DNA of 64,000 nucleotides, from NCBI GenBank assembly GCA_037178625.1, contig CM074127.1, positions 2,976,001 to 3,040,000 on the forward strand, given 5' to 3'. The stretch comes from Skeletonema tropicum (lineage: Eukaryota; Bacillariophyta; Thalassiosirophyceae; Thalassiosirales; Thalassiosiraceae). The position numbers and the translations under genes are program-made. The notes beneath the pieces were generated by a model. The model did no database searches, had not been told where the DNA came from, and saw only the letters and a program-made list of their open reading frames with translations. Positions 32,150-43,400 of this stretch are shown here, piece after piece (within the stretch, counting starts at the first letter, position 1; every line of letters begins with the position of its first letter).

Positions 32150-35100
32150 TCACCAGTCATCGCCAAAATCATTCAAATCATCATCTTCTGCAGCAATACG
32201 AGCGGCTTCAGCTGCGGCGGCTTCTTCTGCAGCAATGCGAGCGGCTTCAGCTGCGGCGGCTTCTTCTGCAGCAATGCGAGCGGCTTCAGCGGCAGCAGCT
32301 TCTTCCGCCAACCTCTCTGCTTCTGCCTCTGCACGTCGTCTTTCTGCGGCTGCGGCAGCTTCCGCTGCACGACGTTCTGCTTGTGCCTTTTCTGCTGCTG
32401 CTTTGGCTGCAGCGTCTTCATCTACGGGATCATCTGCAACCGCAAATGGGTTCTCTGGTGGCTGGTCTGAAGGTGGAGCAGGAGGCGCCGGTGGAGCAGG
32501 AGGAGCCGGTGGTGCTGGCGGGCAGGAGGAGCAGCTGGTGGGGCAGGAGGTGCTGGCGGGGCAGGAGGAGCTGGTGGAGGAGGTGCAGCCACGGCTTGAG
32601 ATTTAACAAGAGCAATCAAGTCCAGCTCCAAATCATCTTTGGCAGTAGGATAATCTGATGCAGAAATTCCAGTTGCTTTCGTTGCTTCACGCTGTGCCAG
32701 AAACATCCTTTCCACTTGGAGAGCAACATCGAGGTCAGGAAAGAGATCCGGACTAGACTTGGGATCCGCCAAGGCATTCGCGGCAGTCTCGCTGACTTTG
32801 GACAAGTCGGCTTTCCATAGAGACACAATTTCTTCTACACGGGATGGCAAGTAAGTCCTGGCAAAGAATGCTGCCTCTGGGAGGCGATTGGTATCGATAA
32901 GAAGGTCAGCACAAGCTTCAACGTTACCGGTGAGAAGATACGCGATGAAGGCAACATTTGTCTTCCCCTTCTTTTGTGCCGCGGCAGCAAGTGCCTCCAT
33001 ACCATCAAAGTTACCAACCGCAGAGTAGAGGAGCAACAAACCAGGGAAATCGTCACTGGCGAGACTGCATGCTTCTGTGAGCTCAAAGTCACTGATTTTA
33101 AGGGCGGCGTCGCTCAGTTTTTTCCACTTTGCCATGGTATCGATTGAGTTCTTCTCGTCGGGAGGTATGTCTTCCATCAGACTATGGGCAATGGCAATCT
33201 TTCCAAGCTCCAACGACAGGTCAAACTTGTGGTCGTCATCGGTCGTTACTTCCAACGCCTCTTCTTTGAACCCTTGTGACTCCAAAAAGCGAGCAATGGT
33301 AGTATATTCGGCCTCGGGGATAGAAGCAAGCAGCTCATTGGCCACTTCAAAATCACCTCGCATCACAGCTGTCTGATACTGTAGAACTGCCAACATTACT
33401 TTGTAGGAAACAATATTCAAGCTCTTATCAACAAGGTAGACGCGATCTTCCTTCGCCAAATATCCAAGGATACGATGCGTTGTGGCACCACTGGAGCTGG
33501 TGTCAAGATGTACCAGAGTCTGAATTTTGCCTCCCACACTGTAATTAAGACGTCCGCCACTGTTGCAGTAGAGAAAACAGTCTCCGACCCATTCCCCGGA
33601 AGTAATAGTGTCACTGATTTCGTACAACAAGTCAAAAGAACCGTCCACACCATCTTCAGGAGACACCTGACCCATGGCAATCGCGCTTGCCGTTGTGGCG
33701 GCATTGTAGCTCAAAACATACGCCGAATCAGCGCAGGCAATCAATACCAAATTTCCAGCATCAGACCAATAAATTTCCTTGGGTGCAACATCAATCTTTC
33801 GTACAAATTCACCAGAATCCCAGTCGTAAAAGAGTACGGCCGAGTCTCCCCCCTTCACTCCAAGAAGGTGGCCACCAAACAAACCATCAGCGCTGGCAGT
33901 AGCTGGTTTAATGGTACGACTTTCTTTGAAATTCTTGAAGAATTTGACCCTATTGGTAGACTCACGAATGGCATAGTCTCCCGTCCCTGTGGCCGACCAA
34001 ACAAAATCAATCGCCTGCCCAAAGGCTTTGTTACGCAAGGCTTGTGCGGTGTAAATAATATACTCCCCATCCCCACATACAGCAATGAAACGACCGTTGC
34101 AATTGTGCTTAATTGATTGCGGATACAACTCACAAGCCCCAAGATCACGAGGAATGACGGGCAAACGCTCCCCATCCGGCAACGCATCCTCATCATCAAT
34201 CGCACCTGCAAGTCCCTTTACAGTGGTTGTTTGAATTTCATTATTTTTCGCCCAAACGACCTTTCCAGTTCCGTCCATACTAACTACTGGATCATCCGAT
34301 CCGAGTTCAATGACAACACACCCCTCGTCAAATCCAATAGCAAGTTTGGTAGTCTCCCTCGTCGCAGCAAGGGCCCATGCACGCTCCATTCCATAATTGA
34401 GGGTCGTTTCTGCACGATAAGTGGTGCTCTGCCACAACCTCACTGTACCATCCTCAGATGCAGAACAGATGAGGGGCAACTTGGGATGGAACATGACACT
34501 GCAGACATTGTGCGAGTGTCCATCGAGGGAGTGCACAATACTCTTGGTTTGATAATCCCAAATCTTGACAGTGCGATCGTCGGCCCCAGAAAGGATGTAG
34601 GGCTTGTCACCACTGGGATAGTAATCAATACAGTTGACACCGCGCTCATGTCCCTCAAGGGTGTAGTGAGGCACTGGACTGCCGAGTCCCCATACTTTAA
34701 TGCTCCTATCCAGACTGGCCGAGGCAAATGTGTTAGTATCCTTGGGGTTAAAACGCACCATCATGACGTAGTGAGAATGGCCTTCAAAGAACTGCGTGCA
34801 GTCAAAATTATGATCCCAGTCCCAAAGCTTGATGGTCATATCGTCACTACTAGTGAGGAAGTACGGCAGGGAGGGATGGACCTCGACATAACGGATATAA
34901 TCGGAATGTCCCTCAAAGTCCTTAATTTTCTCCATGGTGTTGTAATTGTAAACCCTAATTCTCATATCGTCGCTCGAGCAGACGATCCACTGCTTGCGGG
35001 TGATGAATTTGGCACATCGGACTGGCAATTCGGACACCTCGAAAGTCTTGACGTTGGATCCAGATTCATAGTCCCAAATGGTCACGTTGCCGGAGTAGAG

Positions 35101-35366
35101 TGCGGCGAGGGCCCATGTCTCGGTTGGGTGGATATCCACGGATTTCACACGCTCGGATGATACGGACAGCTTCTTTTTAATGTCGAGACGAATCGGCTGT
35201 AGTTGGTGATATAATTATACATATAGAGAGAGAGGGATAATTCGGATGAGTAATGAGGGGAGATCCAATGATATTCAATTTAATCATTCCAGTATTACTA
35301 CTTGCGCAAAAATGAAAAATGACTATAAACAATGCATCACAGCTACACATGAGAAAAACGCACCAT
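32150..35366 (-). CDS. COPB2: Coatomer subunit beta' (beta'-COP)
   Basis: A COPI coat subunit for Golgi-to-ER retrograde transport. The main exon starts at 35196 with Pro-Ile-Arg-Leu-Asp-Ile-Lys-Lys-Lys-Leu-Ser. The initiator Met is supplied by a coding exon consisting only of ATG (35366-35364), followed at once by the donor gtgcgt and a 167-bp intron. About six WD40 repeats follow (several with Trp-Asp or Ala-Asp-Asp ends and Leu-Glu-Gly-His), then the coatomer WD-associated region with its alpha-solenoid. The C-terminus has a Pro/Ala tract, a basic/acidic Ala-rich helix with three 39-bp tandem repeats (about 32190-32310, unit Glu-Ala-Ala-Arg-Ile-Ala-Ala-Glu) and an acidic end, Phe-Gly-Asp-Asp-Trp. 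The Pro tract contains a -1 frame break near 32519-32522, where a CCC run replaces the CCCC found in the neighbouring near-identical repeat. Confidence 0.93.
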
Positions 35367-35879
35367 CTTGATAGGTGCAGTTTAATTTTCAATAACTCTT
35401 GCGGTACGAATGTCGCTCCTGCTGGTGTATTTATCTCTCCAGCGGCAACTATTGGAAGGGCCGGTTATGGATAAAGGGTTGTGTGAGGGCGGCGGCGAGA
35501 TTTTGTAGCGAGCTTTGTCAAAATCTTTTGAGTGTGTTTGTGAAAAGTATCCGTACCGTAAAAATATTTTTTAAAATGACACTGTGCTGATGACCGAGGC
35601 GTGACTGAAACCAACGAAAGCAAACAAAAGAAAGCCGTTACAGAGAGGCTCTCAGAGAGGCCCACCACGCAGAAAGCCGTTCGGATTCAGCGACCAGCAT
35701 CCAAACACGCGCGTGTTGCTCGAACGAACAAGGATTCGGACGCAGCCAAGAGTTCTGAATTCATTCAAAAGCATCATAAAAATCCATTGCAATCCAAATC
35801 CAACAGCTCTATCCATCAAACTTACTTCCTTTGAAGCCTCCCTCTATTAACAACATTCCCACAACAGTTTAAGTTCACA

Positions 35880-36605
35880 ATGACTCACCCAAAGTTAGAT
35901 CAAGCAGTTCAAAAAGTCGACGAATTCTTGGCGGCCTACCCCACTCTTTGCCAGTATGGTGAGTGCGTCATTTATTGAGTCATGGTCATGGGAGTTCTCA
36001 CCACCACAGCAATAATCTTACTGATTCAACTCTAACTCTTGTTGTATTCCTATTGCAGAACGTCTCCGCGAACTCGAAAAGAAGACTGGACAACCAAAGG
36101 CCTACATCTTCTTCGCAATCTTCTCACTCCTCCTAACCCTCATCGTATCCATTGGTGGAGCCAAACTCCTCTCGGATCTCGTTGCATTCGTCTACCCCGC
36201 CTACATGTCATTCAAAGCTATTGATTCCAGTGATGCTACCGATGATACACAGTGGTTGACTTATTGGGTGGTCTTTGCCAGTTTTTCAATTACAGAGAGC
36301 GTTATGACTTTTGTGGTGAATTGGATTCCGTTTTATTACATTATCAAGAGTGTGTTTTTCATGTGGCTTTACCACCCCAAGTTTATGGGAGCGGGACTTG
36401 TTTACAAGCAAATTATCAAGTGAGTGTTGCTATTTGAATTATTTACTTTGTTTCGGGTTGCAAACAATATTTATATTCAAATTCTATTTGCTAATTATGG
36501 GGCTGTATTGTTTTTGTGTTTTCCTCGTCACCTCTTTTCAGGCCATTCGTCATGCCACATTTGCAATCCTTTGAACATTCCAAACCTCAAAAGAAGGAAG
36601 AGTAA
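35880..36605 (+). CDS. REEP5/Yop1 (TB2/DP1/HVA22) family ER-shaping protein
   Basis: Three exons (35880-35958, 36059-36419, 36542-36605) encode 167 residues. The family pattern is clear: a short N-terminal helix, two long hydrophobic hairpins (Ile-Phe-Phe-Ala-Ile-Phe-Ser-Leu-Leu-Leu and Val-Val-Phe-Ala-Ser-Phe-Ser-Ile-Thr-Glu) and the conserved Tyr-Pro-Ala-Tyr-Met-Ser-Phe-Lys-Ala-Ile followed by Trp-Leu-Thr-Tyr-Trp. After Trp-Leu-Tyr-His-Pro-Lys an amphipathic helix begins. The C-terminus is Lys/Glu-rich. These proteins wedge into and curve tubular ER membranes. The gene is divergent from beta'-COP, with 513 bp between the starts. Confidence 0.93.
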
Positions 36606-36853
36606 ACTAGTTTTGTGACTTGTGAATGTGTGTTTAGGTCGTCTGCTGTGTTACCGAGTAAAAAATGATTGGAGCAAAGACTTACAATACGTGAGAGGCA
36701 GTATGTCCTCCCTCGATAATGATGTGTACTATAATAATGAATAAAATTGAAGCTCATGCAGCGCAATAAGAATAAAGAAGAGAATTAAATTATCTTTCTG
36801 AAACTGTATCCTAGTCCGTTTAATTGTGTAGCTTTCTCACAGAGGAGTAGTAT

Positions 36854-37880
36854 TCACTCAATCAACAGTTTCTCCAATTCTTGTGTCAACTCGACACTGT
36901 TCACCTTGCCACTTTCATCCTTTTGGGCCGCAATAAGCTCTTTCACCTTGGCCAAAATTTCTTTATTTGCATCTTCTAATACGTCCTTCTTCAGCTCCCT
37001 TTCGCGCATCTGTCGAATCGCATTATCCTCTTGATTTGCAACAGATCCGGCAGCAACCGGAGAAAAGAGTGACAATGGGGAGAGAACTGGTGGATTTCCA
37101 GATGTAGCTATCGTGATTGTTTCTGGAGACATGGGATGTGACACATCAACCGTCAACCCTTGCCCACGGGGTTCTTGGGCCGTTCCGACTAACTTGTTAA
37201 TGAAGAACTTGCCCTCAGCAGCCTCTTGTTCGTAGACTTGCTCGACGTCATCATCATTTACCTGAAGCTTATTCTCCTCTTTCCAATCTAAACTGGACAC
37301 AATCAATGGCTTAGCAACCACCACATCCTTCTTTGACATGCCACTTGCAGTTTTTGTCGATGTACTCCCATTCATGAACTCATAAAGCGAGCTGCTCTTT
37401 TCACTATGAATAGGTATATCTGTATCCCAATTTATACTCGATGTATTGCCATCCCCTCCTTCCAGATTGATAACATTGACGCTGACCCTGGAAATTCCCA
37501 ATCGGTCTTCTTTCTCATCGAGATCAGCCTTCTCTTCGCCGTAAATTTCAAAGTTATCGGGTTGTGCATAGTCAGCTCTCTCGATGCCCACATAAAACGA
37601 TTCTTCGCTACCAATGCTGTAATCGTCTCCAATTGAGTCGTCGTCAGTCGTCTCCCACGAGTCTCGGAGACTTTGAATTCTCTAAATTGCTCATCATTCC
37701 ACTCATCATAATGCCTGAGGTGGCACCTCCTGCAGCTGTTGCAGCTTTTATTTTGCGAGATTGTTTCCTGGCCTCTGCAGCTGCACGCTCTTTCTCTTGT
37801 TGTTCCATGAACATGCGACGCTGTGCGTCTACAGAGAAGTCTTTTAGCCCAGTCATTCCGGAGGGATTGCCGTTGCTCAT
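36854..37880 (-). CDS. Disordered Glu/Lys-rich protein, unknown function (frame break)
   Basis: The ATG at 37880 begins Met-Ser-Asn-Gly-Asn-Pro and a charged helix (Gln-Glu-Lys-Glu-Arg-Ala-Ala-Ala-Glu-Ala-Arg-Lys). The frame ends at TGA 37646-37644. A +1 step there (GAC TGA C) continues smoothly as an Asp-rich segment, Asp-Asp-Asp-Ser-Ile-Gly-Asp-Asp-Tyr-Ser-Ile-Gly, into the long second frame ending at 36854. The total would be about 342 residues, mostly disordered, with a C-terminal helix (Lys-Glu-Leu-Ile-Ala-Ala-Gln-Lys-Asp). No domain is recognised. The continuity of acidic composition across the break is the main evidence for one gene rather than two. Confidence 0.6.
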
Positions 37881-38672
37881 TGTTGTGGTATGATGAAAAA
37901 GAAGTGCTGTCACCTAATCGGATCAAATGGTACGTATTATGGAAAAAATGATGATAGCCGCCTCCGCACTAGAACTGTGATTGAAATTAATGTAAGGTAA
38001 ACCTTCTAAAAATACTAAACTCTTCCTTTCATTAGTAGCAGGTAAAGCAACAGAATCACTTGCTTTAGGGCCACGTTGGAGGATAGTAGCAATGATCTTG
38101 TATCATGGTAAATTGGTAATGGTAGCGAGCTGCATGTGAGACGCACGACCACATCCAATAGCCCCGTAAAAAAATGTTTTGAAAAGAGGATTTCAGTCCT
38201 CTACATGCGTCGGAATCAATAGTATCAATGGCGCGATGGATCTTCTCCAACAACTTTTCCGCTCAGAACGAGCGCGATGAACACTTATCAATCATGGCGC
38301 GGACCAGCAGTATCTCGAGCTCTCACAGCCATTCATTCAATCATGGATGGCTTTCTCGTGATGGCAGAGAGAAAAAGTTGTTGAGATCACTTGCGACTGT
38401 TTTCATGAGATCATAAATTTCCATCTGGCAAACTGTCAACATCATTTGCATTTGCTAGCAAACCACCATGTCGGCCAACTCTCCGCTCGCCGGCCGCTTG
38501 CTATACTACCGCCGTCTTCCAACGACGTTCACCCGCAAGCATCGCCGCCGCCTTGAAACAGGCGCCACCGCTAACGACTGCAGCCGATGACCGATGATTA
38601 CAGGTGAGTTACATGATTCATGATCGGGCGAAAAGAACAGTTTTGTAGATGAGATCGAGCAACAAGCAACTT
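37881..38672. other. Intergenic region, no gene seen
   Basis: About 0.8 kb upstream of the disordered-protein gene. Only short ORFs that do not look like protein are present. Confidence 0.4.
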
Positions 38673-38778
38673 CAGCACCGTGGAAGCCGGTGCTATACAA
38701 ATTGGCCCAGCACCGTGGAAGCCGGTGCTATATAAATTGGCCCATCGCCGAGGAAAGCCGGCGATTGATAAGTTGGCC
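38673..38778. repeat. Three tandem 35/36-bp units, each a hairpin
   Basis: The units at 38673-38707, 38708-38742 and 38743-38778 share the layout: stem arm, 7-8 nt purine-rich loop, complementary arm, AT-rich spacer, ttggcc. Units 1 and 2 have arms agcaccg/cggtgct; unit 3 has atcgccg/cggcgat. The two base-pair differences are compensated on both arms, so pairing is kept while sequence changes. A unit length of 35 is not divisible by 3, which argues against coding. Confidence 0.7.
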
Positions 38779-40469
38779 CAAGAAGTTAATGGCCTTCGGG
38801 TGCACTCGGTTTGGGGTTCCGAGATAGAGAGATAGTAATGGTTGGTTTCCAAGGTGGGTCTTGGCGGTCTTTGAAGGTGTCGAGAGGCTTAAACAGAGTG
38901 TTCGTCCTCCCCAGGGGATAAGATGGGCACAGTTCCTTTAGGATTTGCTAGACCATAAATCCGTCGTTTTACCACCATTCGTTCTCTTGAAACGTATCCC
39001 CACAAATGGATCTTTGATCCGACTCTACTCTTATTCTTCGGTGGCAAATGAACGTTATTTCATAAATATTGTTGACCTACTTTATCTAACAAACAACATT
39101 TTCTCCCTCTTTCAACGTAGCCATCTTCTCTTCACCATCGGGCGTCTCATTCAATGCATCTTGACAGCGATAGCTACGAAATGTTGAATGTAATCGAGAG
39201 GAGGAGTTCAACGTCTGTATGCTCTTCGACACTCTCTTCGCAAGGCGTATCGCAAGCTACACAGCTATTGTCCAAATTCCACCCCACCGCAACTCGGACC
39301 AAGCAGAGACTGTTGACCTAAGGCCTTACTAGCAGGGCAGGAACAAGATGGCAAGTTTAGTTTGATTGAGCAGTCGAACAGGGCCTGTCCTCCAAGTAGC
39401 ACCCATAATGCTTCGCCATCGCATATCTTACGGCACATTATTTGTTACCTCTCTCTCTCTCTCTCTAGAGATAGAGAGGCGAGATGATCGGGAATTGGCG
39501 TTTCCGTCTTCTAGTCTTGGGTTGGAATGAGAGATAGATAATGTGTCTCGTGCTTTTTGTCAGATGTAAAAGTTTACTTATTGCACTGCTTTTCTAGTTC
39601 CAGTTAATTCGATTTCAAAGTCCGATTCCAATGCTAGCTTGTTCTTATGCTCAGCCCTCTTGAGATTCACCCCACAAGTGTGTATGTCACGCTAAGTTCC
39701 AATTCTCCGACTTCCACTGTGTCTCAAGAGGAATTCAAATCTCTGAGCACACTCTTCAAATGGCTTCCTGCAGATGTACGGCCATCACAGTCCATTCGCT
39801 ACAACTCAGACAAAGCAGAGATGAAGGACTTTGTGGTGGAATCAGGAACAAGACGAGCAACTGAGCAGCCGAGCAGCCGAGCAGCCAAGCAGCAGGCCTT
39901 CCCACTAAGAAGCACGGCACCCTACTTCATATCGCCGCTGCCTTTCTCTCTCTCTGCAGCGGGATGTAAGGAATTGGCGTTGCCGTCTCCGCATAAAAAG
40001 AGAAAAGATAAAGGTAGATAACGTATCAAATGCAGCCACGAAAGATGTAAATAGTATTTATGCCACTGGTTTTAGTTACAATTTTGTCAAAGTCCATGAG
40101 ATCTTCAAATCTGCCAGGGTCAAATTCCCATAGGGTCAGATTATGCCATCAGGCAGCAGCAATCTTCGTCTACTTTACAATTTGTGCCTATCGCCACCAA
40201 GCATATTTGGCATCTAGCAACGGCACATGCGCAAAATGGTGAAGATGGATACGATATGAGAAAATGAAGTGCTGCGGAAAAGCTTGGACCAGCCAAAATT
40301 GGACACAGCCTGCATCTCCACAACGTAAGCTATCCGACTGAGAAGTGCTAAAAGCCTTTGTGCCTATCACCACCAAGTAAATTAATCCTCTCGCGCAACA
40401 GATGAAACTCTAGACAAGCTCATTTGTACCGCTCATAGGATGACATGCATAGAGGCAATGTTAAAACCT
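38779..40469. other. Gene-poor DNA with diverged repeat pieces
   Basis: About 1.7 kb. It holds a short CT-repeat (about 39450-39466), a purine-rich cagccgagcagccgagcagcc tract near 39871 and, at about 40185-40400, segments that resemble the sequence just right of the tandem array (about 45270-45450). A 124-codon ORF at 39647-40021 starts with ATG but has no recognisable domain, and I do not call it a gene. Confidence 0.45.
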
Positions 40470-43400
40470 CGTACTTATCGTATCTATCATCGTCTACATT
40501 GGCACGAGCCGCTTCTAGTGGCCCATTATAGTCGGCGGTGATGCCATAGAAGCTCTTTTGCACTGCGCAGACTGGTTAATCGGTTTGAAGCAAAGCAGCA
40601 ACCTCATAGCTGATCTGAGAGGTCCCATTTGGGCTGTCCGGCACCGGCAGCACCACACTCAACCATATCGTATCTATCATCGTCTACATTGGCACGAGCC
40701 GCTTCTAGTGGCCCATTATAGTCGGCGGTGATGCCATAGAAGCTCTTTTGCACTGCGCAGACAGGTTGCGAGCGTCGAATCGATGCTACATCCTCAAAGC
40801 TGATCTGAGAGGTCCCATTTGGGCTGGCCGGCAGCACCACACTCAACCATATCGTAACTATCGTCGTCTACATTGGCACGAGCCGCTTCTAGTGGCCCAT
40901 TATAGTCGGCGGTGGTACCATAGAAGCTCATTTGCACTGCGCAGACAGGTTGATTGGCTGCAGTTCAAGCTACATCCTCGTAGCTGATCTGAGAGGTCCC
41001 ATTTGGGCTGTCCGGCAGCACCACACTCAACCATATCGTATCTATTGTCGTCTACATTGGCACGAGCCTCTTCTAGTGGCCCATTATAGTCGGCGGTGAT
41101 ACCATAGAAGCTCATTTGCACTGCGCAGACAGGTTGATTGGTTGAAGTTCAAGCTACATCCTCATAGCTGATCTGAGAGGTCCCATTTGGGCTGTCCGGC
41201 AGCACCACACTCAACCATATCGTATCTATTGTCGTCTACATTGGCACGAGCCGCTTCTAGTGGCCCATTATAGTCGGCGGTGATACCATAGAAGCTCATT
41301 TGCACTGCGCAGACAGGTTGATTGGCTGAAGTTCAAGCTACATCCTCAAAGCTGATCTGAGAGGTCCCATTTGGGCTGGCCAGCACCGGCAGCACCACAC
41401 TCAACCATATCGTATCTATCGTCGTCTACATTGGCACGAGCCTCTTCTAGTGGCCCATTATAGTCGGCGGTGATACCATAGAAGCTCATTTGCACTGCGC
41501 AGACAGGTTGATTGGCTGGAGTTCTAGCTACATCCTCAAAGCTGATCTGAGAGGTCCCATTTGGGCTGTCCGGCAGCACCACACTCAACCATATCGTATC
41601 TATCGTCGTCTACATTGGCACGAGCCGCTTCTAGTGGCCCATTATAGTCGGCGGTGATACCATAGAAGCTCATTTGCACTGCGCAGACAGGTTGATTGGC
41701 TGGACTTCAAGCTACATCCTCATAGCTGATCTGAGAGGTCCCATTTGGGCTGTCCGGCACCGGCAGCACCACACTCAACCATATCGTATCTATCGTCGTC
41801 CGTATTGGCACGAGCCGCTTCTAGTGGCCCATTATAGTCGGCGGTGATATCATAGAAGCTCATTTGCACTGCGCAGACAGGTTGATTGGCTGAAGTTCAA
41901 GCTACATCCTCATAGCTGATCTGAGAGGTCCCATTTGGGCTGGCCAGCACCGGCAGCACCACACTCAACCATATCGTATCTATCGTCGTCTACATTGGCA
42001 CGAGCCGCTTCTAGTGGCCCATTATAGTCGGCGGTGATACCATAGAAGCTCATTTGCACTGCGCAGACAGGTTGATTGGCTGGAGTTCAAGCTACATCCT
42101 CAAAGCTTTTCTGAGAGGTCCCATTTGGGCTGTCCGGCAGCACCACACTCAACCATATCGTATCTATCGTCGTCTACATTGGCACGAGCCGCTTCTAGTG
42201 GCCCATTATAGTCGGCGGTGGTACCATAGAAGCTCATTTGCACTGCGCAGACAGGTTGATTGGCTGGAGGTCAAGCTACATCCTCATAGCTGATCTGAGA
42301 GGTCCCATTTGGGCTGTCCGGCACCGGCAGCACCACACTCAACCATATCGTATCTATCGTCGTCTACATTGGCACGAGCCGCTTCTAGTGGCCCATTATA
42401 GTCGGCGGTGATACCATAGAAGCTCATTTGCACTGCGCAGACAGGTTGATTGGCTGGAGTTCAAGCTACATCCTCGTAGGTGATCTGAGAGGTCCCATTT
42501 GGGCTGTCCGGCATCGGCAGCACCACACTCAACCATATCGTATCTATCGTCGTCCGTATTGGCACGAGCCGCTTCTAGTGGCCGTTTAAAGTCGGCGGTG
42601 ATACCATAGAAGCTCATTTGCACTGCGCAGACGGGTTGCGAGCGTCGAATCGATGCTGCATCCTCATAGCTGATCTTAGAGGTCCCTACCATAGAAGCTC
42701 ATTTGCACTGCGCAGACAGGTTGATTGGCTGGAGTTCAAGCTACATCCTCAAAGCTGATCTGAGAGGTCCCATTTGGGCTGTCCGGCAGCACCACACTCA
42801 ACCATATCGTATCTATTGTCGTCTACATTGGCACGAGCCTCTTCTAGTGGCCCATTATAGTCGGCGGTGATACCATAGAAGCTCATTTGCACTGCGCAGA
42901 CAGGTTGATTGGCTGAAGTTCAAGCTACATCCTCATAGCTGATCTGAGAGGTCCCATTTGGGCTGTCCGGCACCGGCAGCACCACACCCAACCATATCGT
43001 ATCTATCGTCGTCTATATTGGCACGAGCCGCTTCTAGTGGCCGTTTAAAGTCGGCGGTGATACCATAGAAGCTCATTTGCACTGCGCAGACGGGTTGCGA
43101 GCGTCGAATCGATGCTACATCCTCGTAGCTGATCTTAGAGGTCCCTACCATAGAAGCTCATTTGCACTGCGCAGAGATAATTGTAGATAATTTCGCCCCC
43201 GGAGGGCCAACCATGACGTACTTTAAGATTTCCGTTAATTTTTTTCAGGTTGATTGGCTGGAGTTCAAGCTACATCCTCAAAGCTGATCTGAGAGGTCCC
43301 ATTTGGGCTGTCCGGCAGCACCACGCTCAACCATATCGTATCTATCGTCGTCTACATTGGCACGAGCCTCTTCTAGTGGCCCATTATAGTCGGCGGTGAT

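Noticed and set aside
32235..32606. Ala-rich plus-strand ORF
   Set aside because: It is the antisense of the Ala/Glu-rich C-terminal helix of beta'-COP, whose acidic ending fits the coatomer family.
34117..35160. 347-codon plus-strand ORF
   Set aside because: It is the complement of the WD40 part of beta'-COP; the minus strand has clear WD repeats and the plus strand has no known domain.
37406..37926. A third overlapping minus ORF at 37432-37926
   Set aside because: It overlaps the disordered-protein gene in another frame and has Arg/Ser-rich noise. The path from the ATG at 37880 through the +1 step at 37646 gives a more even composition.
39647..40021. 124-codon ORF with an ATG start
   Set aside because: Low-complexity content, no domain, repeat-rich surroundings, no neighbouring splice evidence.
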